Below, piece by piece: positions 53,291-64,000 of a stretch of 64,000 nucleotides of DNA. The DNA is from Aquipseudomonas alcaligenes (GTDB taxonomy: Bacteria > Pseudomonadota > Gammaproteobacteria > Pseudomonadales > Pseudomonadaceae). Position 1 is the stretch's first letter; every line of letters starts with the position of its first letter. Made by a program: the position numbers and the translations under genes. The notes under the pieces are model-generated. The model was not told the DNA's origin, ran no database searches, and saw only the letters and a program-made list of their open reading frames with translations. Location of the stretch: positions 248,001-312,000 of the forward strand of contig NZ_FTNW01000006.1 of assembly GCF_900156545.1 (NCBI RefSeq), in the 5' to 3' direction.

Positions 53291-56200
53291 GCCCCCTTGC
53301 CCGTACTCAGTGACTGGCGCAGCGACGCCAGTCCATCCAGCGCCTCCTCGTATGCATAACGGCCGATAAGCTCCGCGAGGATGCTGGCCTCATGTCCGTA
53401 CCCCAGAGCCTCGAGCGCTGGCAACACTGGCTCCAGAACCTGCATCGATTCGCCATCATCCTTACGCAGGAGCGTTTCCAGCCGGCCGAGGCATGCCACG
53501 AGTGTCGCGCTATCCATCTCGCCGGCAGGTTGCTGCCTTGAGCCGGCGGGCTCGGCGTCAGCGGACCGGAGCCCCGCTCTGATCGAATCGACCAACCTGC
53601 GAAGATCCTGCTCTACACGTGTCAGCAGTGTTTCAAACTCGAAGCCCTCACGCTTGTGGCGCAACATGCTTTCGAGATCGCCGGCCCGCTGGGCCAGCTC
53701 GCGAGCCCCAATGTTGCCTGCCAGCCCCTTGAGCGAATGAACCAGACGCTCTGCTGCGCCACGCTCACCAGCCAGCAGCGCCTGCCGAACCCGTGCGATG
53801 GAGCCCTGCTCGGAATCACAGAAGCGCTCCAGCAGCCTGCGCAACAGAGCGCTATCACCTGCCAGGCGTTGCAATGCACTTTCCAGTTCAAGCCCCTCGA
53901 TGACCGGCACCAACGGGCCTGGCTCTGGCACCACCACCGGAGACTGCACCCCATGCCCCTTGATCCAGCGACTGAGCGTGATGAACAACTGACCGACATC
54001 CAGCGGCTTGGCAATGTGTTCGTTCATGCCCGCATCCAGACAACGCTGTCTGTCACCCGCCATGGCATTGGCCGTCATGGCCAGGATCGGTAGCTGCGCC
54101 ATGCCGGGCAACTGCCGGATGCGCTGGGTGGCCTCGAAGCCATCCATCACCGGCATCTGGCAGTCCATCAGCACGCCGTCATACGCCCTCTGCACGACCA
54201 TGGCCAACGCCTGCGCACCATTACTGGCGACATCCACGCGAATGCCGGCTCGCCCGAGAATCTCAACCGTCATTTCCTGGTTGACCAGGTTATCCTCGAC
54301 CAGAAGCAAATGGGCTCCGGAGAGCTGCCGCTGTGCCCATTCGACCTCCTGCGCAACCTCGCGCCGTCTGGGCCTGGCCAGGGCCTCGCGCCCAAAAGCA
54401 TTGAGGATGCTATCCAGCAGCGTAGAAGGCGTTACGGGCTTGACCAGCACATCCTGGACTTCCAGTTCACCCAAGCACTCTCTCAGTTCATCACGACTGT
54501 ATGCGGTCACCATGATGAACAAGGGAGTGTCAGCGATCTGCTCATCGCCACGAATACGCCGCAATGCCTCGACACCATCAACGCCTGGCATCATCCAGTC
54601 CATCAGCACCAGACGGAACGGTTTGCCGGCCGCATGTGCCTGCTCAAGCTTGTCGATGGCCTGCACTGCGGAGGCGGCGCTGTCGACCTGAAACCTCAGG
54701 GAGGTCAGCATACTGGTGAGAATCTCCCGGGCGGTGGCATTGTCATCCACCACCAGCACCGGCATGCCCAACAGATCATCCATGCCGATGATCAGCTGAC
54801 GCTGCTCCTTCTGCAGCCCGAACGGCGCACGGAAATAGAAGCTGCTGCCAATACCGGGTTCCGAGTCAACGCCGATATCGCCGCCCATCAACTGCACCAG
54901 ACGCTGGCAGATCGTGAGCCCCAGGCCGGTGCCGCCGTATTTGCGCGATGTCGAGCTGTCGGCCTGGGTAAACGCCCTGAACAACCGGGAAATCTGCTCA
55001 GCGCTCATACCGATGCCCGTGTCCTGTACCTCGAAATACAGCCAGACTCTGCCATCACTTTCCTGTTCCGGACGGATGCACAGAGTGACCTCACCACGCT
55101 CGGTGAATTTCAGCGCGTTACTGAGCAGATTGTTGAGGACCTGCCCCAGGCGCAGAGGATCACCCACCAACCCGGTAGGCACGTCGGTAGCGATATCGAA
55201 CAACAGTTCCAGTCCCTTCTCCTGAGCCTTGAGCGTCGCCTGGTCAACCAGACCACTGAGCACATCCTCGAGAAAGAAATCGACCTGTTCGAAGTGCATG
55301 CGGCCGGCCTCGATCTTCGAAAAGTCGAGAATGTCGTTGATGATGCCGAGCAGTCCCTGCGCAGCCGTCTGGATCTTTTCGACATAGTTGCGCTGACGCC
55401 CATCCAGCCCGCTATCCAACGCCAGATGAGCCATGCCCATGATGACATTCATAGGCGTACGGATCTCATGGCTCATGTTGGCCAAAAAGTCCGACTTGAG
55501 GCGCGTCGCCTCCTCAGCCAACTCCTTGGCGTGCGCCTGATCGAGCTCCGCCTGCTTCTGCGCGCTGATATCGATCAGCGTGCCCACCAAGCCGGCTGTA
55601 CGACCATCACTGCCCTTGTAGCTGGAGAGGCAGTAGATTGCCGGGTGCAGCTGACCATCAGACAGCGGGATGCGCACCTCGGCAACATGGCTGCCGCCAT
55701 CGCGAATAACCTTTTGATTGGCCTCCTGGTAAGTCGGCAGGTCCTCGGCCGGAAGTGCTGCAAACTGCAGGACGGTGCGCCCGAGCAACTCTTCTCGACG
55801 TACCCCGAAGGTGTCGAGGAAGGACTGATTGAAATCGATGTAACGCATATCGGCGTCTTTCACGAACACCGGATAAGGCAAGGTATCAAGCAGCACGCGC
55901 TGGAAAGCGAGCTGATCGGATATCTGCCGGTCAAGGCGTTTACGCTCGCTGATATCGCGAATGGTCACGCAAGCACAGGGGCTGCGACCCTCAATCATCG
56001 GCAAACGGGTAAGTCCCAGTTCTACCGGGAACTCGCTACCCTGACGATCGACCGCACGAAAATCGCCACTGATGCTGCCCATGGCTCGAGACCGGTTGGA
56101 TCTCATGAACGTGGCTCGCATCTGCGCATGCGCAGGGCGAACACTCAAAGGCACCAGCTCATCGACGCAGAGACCCAGCATGGCCCCATGGACGTAGCCG

Positions 56201-57108
56201 AATTGCTGATGGGCCTTCGGATTGGCAATCAGGATGGTACCCGCTTCGTCCACTACCAGCATGCCATCAGGCGCGAATTCGATGATCTGCCGGTACCAGG
56301 CTTCAGCCTCGGAAAACTGTCGGCGCTGACAGTCGAGCTCCCGCATGGCGTCACGATAACGGCACAACGCCCGACTCAGATCACCAATCTCCGACTGTTC
56401 CTCGGCATGTTGGTAATGAATATCGAGCTGGCCGTGCAGCAGGTGATCGGTCGCCGCCGTCATATAGACCAGTGGCTTCAGCACGCGCCGATGATAGAAG
56501 CTGCGCAACACCAGTGCGACCAGCAGCAACCCTCCAAGAGTCAGGAGCACGGCAAAGTACATGGCTATGCGAGCATGTCGCTCAACCTTATTGACCTCAA
56601 CTAGCCCACGCTCATGCAATGCCTGCTCGATGGCCATCAGCGGCTCCAGAGCCGCCAGAGAAACCTGCTGGTACTCCTGCCCGAACACCCTTTCAATCGC
56701 CTGCTTCCAGTCACCTTCGCGCGCCAGTGCGAATGCCTGCAGTTCATGCTCTGCCATCAGGGCAGATTTATCCCGGGCCTCCAGTACCTGCAGCACCTGA
56801 CTCTCCGGCATGCGCTGAATAACGAAACCCTGTACCAACTTGTCAAAGTCATGAGCAGACGCCCGAAGCGCCTGATAGGTAAGGTAGTAAGCTTCCTCGG
56901 TAGTACTCACATAGCTGCGAACCGCCATGGTGCGCTGGTGCGAGAGCAACTGCAGGTGGTTGATTGCATCTCCAGCACGATGCAATTGGTCAACCTCTGT
57001 GCGGTAACGATCATTCAGATCAAAAGCCAGCCAGACCGAGGCACACGCACTCATCAACAGAGCGACCACCAACCAGGTCAGCAAATTGCTAATTCTCGCG
57101 AGTTTCAC
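53287..57108 (-). CDS. Hybrid sensor histidine kinase with two receiver domains and HPt
   Basis: The 1273-residue membrane kinase begins with two transmembrane helices (about 10-28 and 180-202) around a periplasmic sensor helix bundle, then a HAMP region. Two PAS domains (about 270-520) lead to HisKA with His547 (SHEIRTP), an HATPase domain, REC1 (Asp837), REC2 (Asp982) and a C-terminal HPt with His1124 ([10 protein letters not shown]). All phosphotransfer residues are present, giving a full phosphorelay in one chain. The final output is likely the coupled HD-GYP regulator. The signal is unknown. Confidence 0.95.
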   Translation of the reverse strand: MKLARISNLLTWLVVALLMSACASVWLAFDLNDRYRTEVDQLHRAGDAINHLQLLSHQRTMAVRSYVSTTEEAYYLTYQALRASAHDFDKLVQGFVIQRMPESQVLQVLEARDKSALMAEHELQAFALAREGDWKQAIERVFGQEYQQVSLAALEPLMAIEQALHERGLVEVNKVERHARIAMYFAVLLTLGGLLLVALVLRSFYHRRVLKPLVYMTAATDHLLHGQLDIHYQHAEEQSEIGDLSRALCRYRDAMRELDCQRRQFSEAEAWYRQIIEFAPDGMLVVDEAGTILIANPKAHQQFGYVHGAMLGLCVDELVPLSVRPAHAQMRATFMRSNRSRAMGSISGDFRAVDRQGSEFPVELGLTRLPMIEGRSPCACVTIRDISERKRLDRQISDQLAFQRVLLDTLPYPVFVKDADMRYIDFNQSFLDTFGVRREELLGRTVLQFAALPAEDLPTYQEANQKVIRDGGSHVAEVRIPLSDGQLHPAIYCLSSYKGSDGRTAGLVGTLIDISAQKQAELDQAHAKELAEEATRLKSDFLANMSHEIRTPMNVIMGMAHLALDSGLDGRQRNYVEKIQTAAQGLLGIINDILDFSKIEAGRMHFEQVDFFLEDVLSGLVDQATLKAQEKGLELLFDIATDVPTGLVGDPLRLGQVLNNLLSNALKFTERGEVTLCIRPEQESDGRVWLYFEVQDTGIGMSAEQISRLFRAFTQADSSTSRKYGGTGLGLTICQRLVQLMGGDIGVDSEPGIGSSFYFRAPFGLQKEQRQLIIGMDDLLGMPVLVVDDNATAREILTSMLTSLRFQVDSAASAVQAIDKLEQAHAAGKPFRLVLMDWMMPGVDGVEALRRIRGDEQIADTPLFIMVTAYSRDELRECLGELEVQDVLVKPVTPSTLLDSILNAFGREALARPRRREVAQEVEWAQRQLSGAHLLLVEDNLVNQEMTVEILGRAGIRVDVASNGAQALAMVVQRAYDGVLMDCQMPVMDGFEATQRIRQLPGMAQLPILAMTANAMAGDRQRCLDAGMNEHIAKPLDVGQLFITLSRWIKGHGVQSPVVVPEPGPLVPVIEGLELESALQRLAGDSALLRRLLERFCDSEQGSIARVRQALLAGERGAAERLVHSLKGLAGNIGARELAQRAGDLESMLRHKREGFEFETLLTRVEQDLRRLVDSIRAGLRSADAEPAGSRQQPAGEMDSATLVACLGRLETLLRKDDGESMQVLEPVLPALEALGYGHEASILAELIGRYAYEEALDGLASLRQSLSTGKGA

Positions 57109-57330
57109 TCGGCATCATCCCTAGGCAGTTGTTACCGCCCTGTATAGCTCAGAGCCGCGATCGATTGAAATCCGATTGCCAACTCTGCCCCCGGGTTCAA
57201 GGGGGCCCATTGGAAGTTGGCCGTGCCAACCGTCTGCGCATGCGCCCACTCCCCACGTGAGGCGGGGGCACACCACTGTATACTGCCCATCTTTGCCGGT
57301 ACGCCTGCCGGACTCGCCGAACTCGAAACG

Positions 57331-58311
<981 letters not shown>

Positions 58312-58435
58312 AACGGTCATTCCAGCGCGCGTGGCAGCGCTTCTCTCCCCCAGCAGCGGAAAAGCCCGAGCCAGACGTTGAAGCGCCCCGCGTGGCTCGG
58401 GTAAGGTCGGGGTCATGTAACGACAGGGCCTCGTC

Positions 58436-59359
58436 ATGACCTCCAAGCTGGAACAACTCAAGCAGTACACCACCGTGGTCGCCGACACCGGCGACCTCGA
58501 CGCCATCAGCCGACTCAAGCCGGTGGATGCCACCACCAACCCCTCGCTGCTGCTCAAGGCCGCCGCCCTGCCACGCTATGCCGAGCTGCTCGACCAGGCC
58601 GTGGCCGGCTGCGCTGGCGACCTGGGCCTGGCCTGCGACCGCTTCGGCGTGGCCGTCGGCCAGGAAATCCTCAAGGTGATTCCGGGGCGCATCTCCACCG
58701 AGGTTGACGCCCGCCTGTCCTTCGATACCCAGGCCACCCTGCGCCGCGCCGAGCGCCTTGTCGGCCTTTACGACCAGGCCGGTATCGGCCGCGAGCGCGT
58801 GCTGATCAAGATCGCCTCGACCTGGGAAGGCATCCGCGCCGCCGAGCAACTGGAAAAGGCCGGCATCCAGACCAACCTGACCCTGCTGTTCTCCTTCGCC
58901 CAGGCCGTGGCCTGCGCCGAGGCCGGAGTATTCCTTATCTCGCCCTTCGTCGGACGCATCTACGACTGGTACAAGAAGGCCGAGGGCCGCGACTTCGTCG
59001 GCGCCGAGGACCCGGGCGTGAAGTCCGTGTCGCGCATCTACCAGTACTACAAGGCCAACGGCTACGGCACCGTGGTGATGGGCGCAAGCTTCCGCAACCT
59101 GGGGCAGATCGAGCAGCTGGCCGGCTGCGACCGCCTGACCATCAGCCCCGAGCTGCTGCAGCAGCTGGCCGATGATCAGGGCCAGTTGCCGCGCCAGCTC
59201 AGCGCGGGCGTCGGCGAGGCGCGCCAGACGCTGGACGAGAGCGCCTTCCGCTGGGCGCTGAACGAGGACGCCATGGCCACCGAGAAGCTGGCCGAGGGCA
59301 TTCGCCTGTTCGCCCGCGACCAGGAAAAACTGGAAGCGCTGCTGGCCGCTCGCCGCTAG
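58436..59359 (+). CDS. tal: Transaldolase
   Basis: The 307-residue product is a class I transaldolase of the pentose phosphate pathway. It has [13 protein letters not shown] near the start and the Schiff-base Lys in [12 protein letters not shown] (about residue 125), with [12 protein letters not shown] following. Full length, GC-rich backbone codon use. A terminator follows. Confidence 0.97.
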   Translation: MTSKLEQLKQYTTVVADTGDLDAISRLKPVDATTNPSLLLKAAALPRYAELLDQAVAGCAGDLGLACDRFGVAVGQEILKVIPGRISTEVDARLSFDTQATLRRAERLVGLYDQAGIGRERVLIKIASTWEGIRAAEQLEKAGIQTNLTLLFSFAQAVACAEAGVFLISPFVGRIYDWYKKAEGRDFVGAEDPGVKSVSRIYQYYKANGYGTVVMGASFRNLGQIEQLAGCDRLTISPELLQQLADDQGQLPRQLSAGVGEARQTLDESAFRWALNEDAMATEKLAEGIRLFARDQEKLEALLAARR

Positions 59360-59372
59360 TCCCGGGGCAAAC

Positions 59373-59408
59373 AAAAAGGGCGATATCCGCGGGGATATCG
59401 CCCTTTTT
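59373..59408 (+). terminator. Bidirectional terminator between tal and the STAS gene
   Basis: A long stem (AAAAAGGGCGATATCC with GGATATCGCCCTTTTT) serves both convergent genes. Confidence 0.9.
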
Positions 59409-59425
59409 CATGCGCGTTGGCTCGG

Positions 59426-59920
59426 TCAACTGCGCTCGAGTGCGTTCACCAGGTCGTGAAAGGCTTCGCGGTTGGACTCGTTGAGCCCCATCAGGATGCG
59501 GTGCGCCTCCAGTACCTTGGCCTTGACCACCTCTTCCGACTGATCCTGCGACGGCAGGTCACTCAGGCATTCCGGGCAAGGAATCGGACGATCGACGATA
59601 TTGAACACCTGATCGAAGCCCATCGACTGCAACAGACGGGTGATGTCCTCGTGGGTGGTGACCACGGTGGGCAACAGGCCGATCTTCTGCCGCGACAGAA
59701 TGGACAGCTTGGCCAGCAGCCCGAGAGTGGTGCTATCGATACTGCGGGTTTCCGTCAGATCGATGACGATCGCCGAGAAATTCAGCGCCGAGAAGATTTT
59801 TTCGATCGTTGAATCCAGCGCCGAACACAGGGTCAGGCGGACTTCGCCAATGAACTTCAGAACGAAGGTACCGTCCTGCTCGGCGAACTGGATCCTACCG
59901 GGGCTATTCCCAGGATTCAT
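59426..59920 (-). CDS. STAS-domain anti-sigma-factor antagonist
   Basis: The 164-residue product has a STAS domain (about 10-110). The phosphorylatable Ser lies in TETRSIDSTTLGLLAKLS, and a C-terminal helical extension follows a Cys pair (CPEC). Its start overlaps the response regulator/phosphatase stop by 4 bp, so that phosphatase probably controls its phosphorylation. In P. aeruginosa the corresponding gene has been linked to RpoS control (RssC). That name is from memory. Confidence 0.88.
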   Translation of the reverse strand: MNPGNSPGRIQFAEQDGTFVLKFIGEVRLTLCSALDSTIEKIFSALNFSAIVIDLTETRSIDSTTLGLLAKLSILSRQKIGLLPTVVTTHEDITRLLQSMGFDQVFNIVDRPIPCPECLSDLPSQDQSEEVVKAKVLEAHRILMGLNESNREAFHDLVNALERS

Positions 59921-61101
59921 GCAAGGTTCCTGCTCAACACCAGCAAGGCAATATCATCCGGCATATCGCGCAGATTGGCCAGCCCGAACACCTGGCGCAG
60001 GCCATCCAGCGTGCCTCCGGCCTCGCTGACCAGCCTGGGCAGCGCGGCTTCCTTCTCTTTGAGCGTGTCGCCAGGCAAAAGATCCAGAATGCCGTCGGAC
60101 ATCATGCTCAGGCTGAAGGATGGCGGCAGCTGCATCACCAGATCGTTGTAGCTGGCTTCTTGGAACAGCCCCACCGGCAGGCCACGACCCTCCAGATAGC
60201 GGGCCTCGCCCTCGCTGAACAGCACCGGCAGCGGCAGATGCCCGCCGATGCTGTAGGTCAGCTGGCTGCTCTGCAGGTCGATCACGCCACCCAGCATGGT
60301 CACATGCTTGCCCAGCTTGCAGTTGATCAGGCCACGGTTGATATGGCCGAGCACATCGGAAGGCTTGAACTCGGGCAACACACCGTTACGCCGCCATTCG
60401 TAGAGCAGGCGCGTGGTCATGAACTTGAGCAGCACGGTGACGAAGGCCGAGGAGGCGCCATGGCCGGAAACGTCGGCCAGGTAGAAGGCGACCCGATGCT
60501 CGTCGACACGGAAGTAGTCGGCGAAATCGCCAGACAGGTACAGCGACGGGATGATCTGATGGGCGAAATGCAGGCCGTCCGCCTCCCAGGGTGTGGTCGG
60601 CAGCATGTTCATCTGCACCTGACGCCCGGCGTTCTGATCCTCCTGCAGCAGGTGCAGGCTGGCCTGCAACTCGCGGTTGGCCGCCTCCAGCTTCTCGCGG
60701 TAGCGCTGGTTCTCCAGGCGCAGGCGAGACCGATCCAGCGCGCGATGCACCGAGTGCTCCAGCACAGCCAGGTCTTCGAGGGGTTTGATCAGGTAGTCGG
60801 CAGCGCCCAGACGCAGGGCTTCCACCGCGTCGCTCATGACCCCGGCGCCGGACACCACGATGACCGGCATCTCGCTGTTGATCTGACTGATCCGGCGGAT
60901 CAGTTCGAGACCGTCGATCTGCGGCATGCGCAGGTCGCAGATGATCAGGTCGGGCTGTTCGCGCTCGAACACTTCCAGACCCTGCAGTCCGTTTCCGGCC
61001 TGCAACACCTGGAAACCACTGTCCTCTAGATAGGCGGCGAGACTCGCTCGCACCACCTCGTCATCATCGATAAGCAGCAGCTTGGCGCTGGGTTTGTGCA
61101 T
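59917..61101 (-). CDS. Response regulator with PP2C phosphatase output (RssB-like)
   Basis: The 394-residue product has a REC domain (LLLIDDDEV; Asp in LIICDLRMPQ), a coiled coil (about 140-170) and a PP2C/SpoIIE phosphatase domain (LADVSGHGASSAFVTVLL, GGHLPLPVL, MSDGILDLL). This is the Pseudomonas RssB-like architecture. The start at 61101 (MHKPSAK) is preferred over an upstream ATG at 61152 because of family length. It likely dephosphorylates the coupled STAS protein. Confidence 0.9.
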   Translation of the reverse strand: MHKPSAKLLLIDDDEVVRASLAAYLEDSGFQVLQAGNGLQGLEVFEREQPDLIICDLRMPQIDGLELIRRISQINSEMPVIVVSGAGVMSDAVEALRLGAADYLIKPLEDLAVLEHSVHRALDRSRLRLENQRYREKLEAANRELQASLHLLQEDQNAGRQVQMNMLPTTPWEADGLHFAHQIIPSLYLSGDFADYFRVDEHRVAFYLADVSGHGASSAFVTVLLKFMTTRLLYEWRRNGVLPEFKPSDVLGHINRGLINCKLGKHVTMLGGVIDLQSSQLTYSIGGHLPLPVLFSEGEARYLEGRGLPVGLFQEASYNDLVMQLPPSFSLSMMSDGILDLLPGDTLKEKEAALPRLVSEAGGTLDGLRQVFGLANLRDMPDDIALLVLSRNLA

Positions 61102-61316
61102 GGGCCATCCAGGCAAACGACGCCGGAAAATGATTGGGTTTGCCATCCGCACACAGAAAAAACAGCTGCACTCGGACGATTCACGGCGCAGACGGTACTC
61201 CCATCTTCCGGGTGATTCAAGCCGCCTGCCGATTGTCGCCCGGCGCCTTTACACCTCAAATCGACGGGGGTTATAAGACCCTCGGGGAGCGCCCTTACAA
61301 CAAGAGGATAGGGTCC

Positions 61317-61616
61317 ATGAGCCAGAACGATCGTGCCTACAGCGAGAAGCGTGACTTCATCCGCATGCAACTCGAAACCCCGGTGACCCTGCATCACGCC
61401 GGCAAGGAAATCCAGGCCCTGTGCCTCGACCTGTCCAGCACCGGTATGCAGGTGGAGGCCAACTGCCAGGTCGCCATGGGTGACCAGGTGAAAGTGCACA
61501 TTCCGTCCGAACACAGCGAACTCAAGGGCCTCGACGCCCACGCCGAAGTGGTGCGCGTTACTCCACTCGAAGATGGCCGCACAGCGATCGGCCTGGCGAT
61601 ACTGTCGATGAGTTGA
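61317..61616 (+). CDS. PilZ-domain protein
   Basis: The 99-residue product is a single PilZ domain with the c-di-GMP-binding pattern EKRDFIRMQLETPV (Arg-x3-Arg) and LDLSSTGMQVEA (D-x-S-x-x-G). The ATG at 61317 has AGAGGA upstream. A terminator follows 4 bp after the stop. Confidence 0.92.
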   Translation: MSQNDRAYSEKRDFIRMQLETPVTLHHAGKEIQALCLDLSSTGMQVEANCQVAMGDQVKVHIPSEHSELKGLDAHAEVVRVTPLEDGRTAIGLAILSMS

Positions 61617-61620
61617 AACG

Positions 61621-61646
61621 AGAAAGGCGGCCTAGGCCGCCTTTCT
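61621..61646. terminator. Bidirectional terminator between PilZ and mlaA genes
   Basis: A perfect palindrome (AGAAAGGCGGCC with GGCCGCCTTTCT) lies between convergent genes. Confidence 0.85.
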
Positions 61647-61665
61647 GCTGTTTGCGCTGGACGAA

Positions 61666-62367
61666 TCAGAAGTCGTCCACCACCTCGCCGTCCTTCACAC
61701 GGAACTCGCGGTTCTGCAGATAGGCATTGCGGACGAAGATGTACTTGTCACCGCTGACCATCTTCTCCGCCGACAGCAGGCTGGCGCGGGTATCGACCAC
61801 GTTGACCGCGCGGGTGACATTACGCGTCGGCACATGGTCGATGTAGGGGTAAGGGCCGAGGAAGCTGTCCGGGATCTTGGCCGGAGCGTCGCGCAGGCTG
61901 CTCGGGCCGAGGAACGGCACCACCAGGTACGGGCCGCTGCCCAGGCCCCAGGCCCCCAGGGTCTGACCGAAGTCTTCATCGTTGCGCTGCAGGCCCATCT
62001 CGCTGGCCACATCGAAGAAGCCGAGCAGACCGAAGGTGGTGTTGAAGATCAGGCGGCCGCCATCAACACCGGCGTCGTGCACCTTGCCCTGCAACAGGTT
62101 GTTGGCCAGGTTGGTGACGTCGCCGATATTGCGAAACACGTTGTGCACGCCATCTTCGAGGAATTGCGGGGTTACAGCCTGGTAGCCCTTGGCAACGGGC
62201 TTCAGCGCATAGGTGTCGAGGGTGTCGTTGAAGCTGAAGACCGGGCGATTGAAACCTTCCCAGGGGTCTTCCTCGGCGGCATTCGCCGCCAGCGGCAGTA
62301 CAGCCAGCACGGCGCAAGCGCACAGGCGGCCCAGACGATCGAGCCAGCTCGCTTCGATCACTCGCAT
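61666..62367 (-). CDS. mlaA: MlaA (VacJ) phospholipid-trafficking protein
   Basis: The 233-residue product is MlaA, the outer-membrane component that removes misplaced phospholipids. Conserved DPWEGFNRPVFSFNDTLD and GPYLVVPFLGPSSLRD are present. The ATG at 62367 is chosen for its GGGGAG 7 nt upstream. The signal peptide (about 1-34) ends in ANA-AEEDPW and shows no lipobox cysteine, so this copy may be released by signal peptidase I and not lipid-anchored. Confidence 0.93.
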   Translation of the reverse strand: MRVIEASWLDRLGRLCACAVLAVLPLAANAAEEDPWEGFNRPVFSFNDTLDTYALKPVAKGYQAVTPQFLEDGVHNVFRNIGDVTNLANNLLQGKVHDAGVDGGRLIFNTTFGLLGFFDVASEMGLQRNDEDFGQTLGAWGLGSGPYLVVPFLGPSSLRDAPAKIPDSFLGPYPYIDHVPTRNVTRAVNVVDTRASLLSAEKMVSGDKYIFVRNAYLQNREFRVKDGEVVDDF

Positions 62368-62483
62368 TTGCAGTCTCCCCATCGCATCAGTAGTGTGGCG
62401 GCGCAACGCCGTCCGGAAATCCTTCCAGGCCGCGCAGTATAAACATCGCGGCCTGATAAGGCAGCAGCATAGCGGACTCCAGC

Positions 62484-62891
62484 ATGCCGGATAAACGCCT
62501 ACTCCACACCGCCCACATTCCCGTGCGCTGGGGCGACATGGACAACTACGGCCACGTCAACAACACCGTGTACCTGGAATACGTCCAGGAGGCACGGGTG
62601 GACTGGTTCACCCGCGTCGGCATTCACATCGATCATGCGCCTCAGGGGCCGGTGGTCCTGCAAACCTTGCACACCTACCTGAAGCCGGTGGTGCACCCGG
62701 CCACCGTGGTGATCGAACTCTACGCCGGCGCGGTTGGGCGCAGCAGCTTGGTGGTGGAGCACCGTCTGCGCACCCAGGAAGATCCGCACAACTGCTATGG
62801 CGAGGGCCACTGCAAGCTGGTCTGGATCGACCATGCCAGCGGCACCTCGGTGCCGGTGCCAGAAGACCTGCGCCAGGTCATGGGCGCGTAA
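62484..62891 (+). CDS. Acyl-CoA thioesterase (4-hydroxybenzoyl-CoA thioesterase-like hotdog)
   Basis: The 135-residue product is a hotdog-fold thioesterase with the active-site signature RWGDMDNYGHVNNTVYLEY (catalytic Asp at residue 18 or 20). Substrate is unknown. The gene is divergent from mlaA and followed by a HAD-like gene. Confidence 0.92.
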   Translation: MPDKRLLHTAHIPVRWGDMDNYGHVNNTVYLEYVQEARVDWFTRVGIHIDHAPQGPVVLQTLHTYLKPVVHPATVVIELYAGAVGRSSLVVEHRLRTQEDPHNCYGEGHCKLVWIDHASGTSVPVPEDLRQVMGA

Positions 62892-62947
62892 CCGGATCGT
62901 CATACGCGCTCGTTACCCTGCCCCGACCGCTTCGGGAAACGAGCCCC

Positions 62948-63598
62948 ATGCCAGAGTCCCCGTTCACTGCCCTGCTCTTCGGCCTCACCGGCTGCCTGGT
63001 CGACCATGGCGCCCGCACCCTGCCGGTCGCTCTGCAACACAGCGGCCTGAGCGATCCCCAGGACCCGCGCCTGTTGCCGGCCCTGCAAGCCAGCGCCGCC
63101 GAGCGCGCCGAGGCCCTGCCCGGGATAGTCGAGCTGCTGCAGCGGCTGCACACCCGCCATTTGCCCCACGCCTGGCTGGACGAACTGCCTGATGCCGTCA
63201 CCCAAACCCTGGCCAGCGCCCTGCCACGCGGCGTTCGCGGTTGTCGCCAGCAGACTGCGCGCCGCTGGCCGGCGCCGGATGCCATCTGGCACGCTCTCAG
63301 CGAACTCGAAGTGGAGCGCCTGGACGGCTGCGTGCTGATCGCCAGCGAGCCACGCCTGCTGCAGGCCGGGCTTAACGCCGGTCTCTGGTGCGTCGGCCTG
63401 GCCGCCTGCGGCCCGCTGTGCGGCCTGGCGCTGGGCGACTGGCAGGCGCTGTCCGCCGCAGAGCGCGAAAAACTGCGCGCCCAGGCCACCCTGGAGCTGT
63501 ACCGCCTGGGCGCACACTCGGTGATCGATCATCCCGGCGAGCTACCCGCCTGCCTGGATGACCTGGCCATACGCCGCAGCAAGGGCGAAAAACCCTGA
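62948..63598 (+). CDS. Degenerate HAD-superfamily protein
   Basis: The 216-residue product has a HAD/phosphonatase-like fold, but motif I reads LLFGLTGCLVDHG instead of DxDGT. Both catalytic aspartates are therefore replaced. Motif II-like (LIASEPRLLQAGLNAG) and a C-terminal VIDHPGEL segment remain. It is probably non-catalytic. Confidence 0.85.
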   Translation: MPESPFTALLFGLTGCLVDHGARTLPVALQHSGLSDPQDPRLLPALQASAAERAEALPGIVELLQRLHTRHLPHAWLDELPDAVTQTLASALPRGVRGCRQQTARRWPAPDAIWHALSELEVERLDGCVLIASEPRLLQAGLNAGLWCVGLAACGPLCGLALGDWQALSAAEREKLRAQATLELYRLGAHSVIDHPGELPACLDDLAIRRSKGEKP

Positions 63599-63718
63599 CA
63601 TCCAAAACTTGTCCTGGATCAGGCAGGCGCAAAGGCCATGGATTAACCTTCAGGCAGAGGGAGCGAACCCGCACACGATGTTCGGGTCAACTCTGCAGTA
63701 GCCCAGAAGGAGACGACC

Positions 63719-63982
63719 ATGTCCGCACGCCTGCAGCAACATTTCCAGCAACTGCGCGAAGAGCTCGCCGCCGATATCCCGCTGGACGCGGATGACCGCG
63801 CCGCGCTGCTTGAACTGATGCAGGAGATCGACCTGAAGCTGGCCAAGGAGCTGGCCAGCGATCCCGACGCCACCCTGGTCGACGGCGTCAACCTGGCGGT
63901 GGAGCGTTTCGAGAGCCAGCACCCGACCCTCACCGGCACCCTGCGCAATATCCTGCAGAGCCTGGCCAACATGGGCATCTGA
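63719..63982 (+). CDS. DUF4404 family protein
   Basis: The 87-residue product is a small acidic helical protein of the DUF4404 family (LQQHFQQLREEL start, HPTLTGTLRNILQSLANMGI end). AGGAGA precedes the ATG by about 7 nt. Function unknown. Confidence 0.85.
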   Translation: MSARLQQHFQQLREELAADIPLDADDRAALLELMQEIDLKLAKELASDPDATLVDGVNLAVERFESQHPTLTGTLRNILQSLANMGI

Positions 63983-64000
63983 CCCGAGCGCCCAACAAAA

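Noticed and set aside
54310..56604. 764-codon open frame opposite the hybrid kinase
   Set aside because: Its translation has no recognisable domain, and the minus-strand kinase explains the conservation.

Overview
The window is a Pseudomonas chromosome segment. Evidence is the conserved thrS-infC-rpmI-rplT-pheS-pheT-ihfA-merR-tRNA-Pro block, a DUF2388 protein typical of the genus, and the gene order dusA-tal-STAS-response regulator-PilZ-mlaA-thioesterase-HAD, which I recall from P. aeruginosa (from memory, not a search). Backbone genes are clearly GC-rich. Parts of the left 42 kb are not.

Bases 957-42579 form an integrated genomic island. A perfect 47-bp direct repeat (957-1003 and 42533-42579) contains the 3' part of tRNA-Pro(GGG). 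The complete tRNA is at the right end (42535-42611), and a P4-type tyrosine integrase sits just inside the left end. Both ends also carry paired ACGGTGACC motifs 11 bp apart, which look like integrase arm sites. Immediately left of the island a truncated hsdM (type I restriction-modification) runs off the window.

Island layout. 1.1-5.8 kb: integrase, an AT-rich gene of unknown function, an AlpA-like regulator and a DUF3987/YfjI protein. 5.9-10.1 kb: a GC-richer phage/plasmid-type module (double zinc-ribbon/glycine-zipper protein, DUF932, YqaJ nuclease, Gp3/metal-binding-like protein, RadC JAMM protein, small membrane protein). 10.2-31.9 kb: a type 1 BREX locus read leftwards (HTH gene, brxA, brxB, brxC, pglX, a GmrSD-like brxU, pglZ, brxL), with a divergent WYL regulator (brxR) and a zinc-ribbon/OB-fold membrane protein at its head. 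32.1-36.2 kb: qatA, qatB and qatC of a Qat defence system, with no qatD. 36.4-38.4 kb: a small membrane protein and a LexA-box-controlled umuDC pair. 38.4-42.1 kb: a second AlpA-like regulator, a large PD-(D/E)XK-type protein and an inovirus Gp2/YfjJ-like protein.

The most unusual structure is inside pglX. The methyltransferase gene is divided cleanly into an N-terminal half (methylase, 23158-24978) and a C-terminal half (target recognition, 16673-18463). Between them are an AAA/OLD-like ATPase, a small PD-(D/E)XK-like protein and a 1006-residue reverse transcriptase-nitrilase fusion resembling DRT type 1/UG1. All four junctions are 4-bp ATGA stop/start overlaps, so the five genes form one translationally coupled unit. 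This looks like a defence system nested inside another defence gene without evident loss of either.

Right of the island (42.5-64 kb) is ordinary core genome: translation genes, tRNA-Val, an FAD oxidoreductase, a c-di-GMP HD-GYP regulator coupled to a hybrid histidine kinase, dusA, transaldolase, an RssB-like PP2C response regulator with its STAS partner, PilZ, MlaA, a thioesterase, a degenerate HAD protein and a DUF4404 protein.
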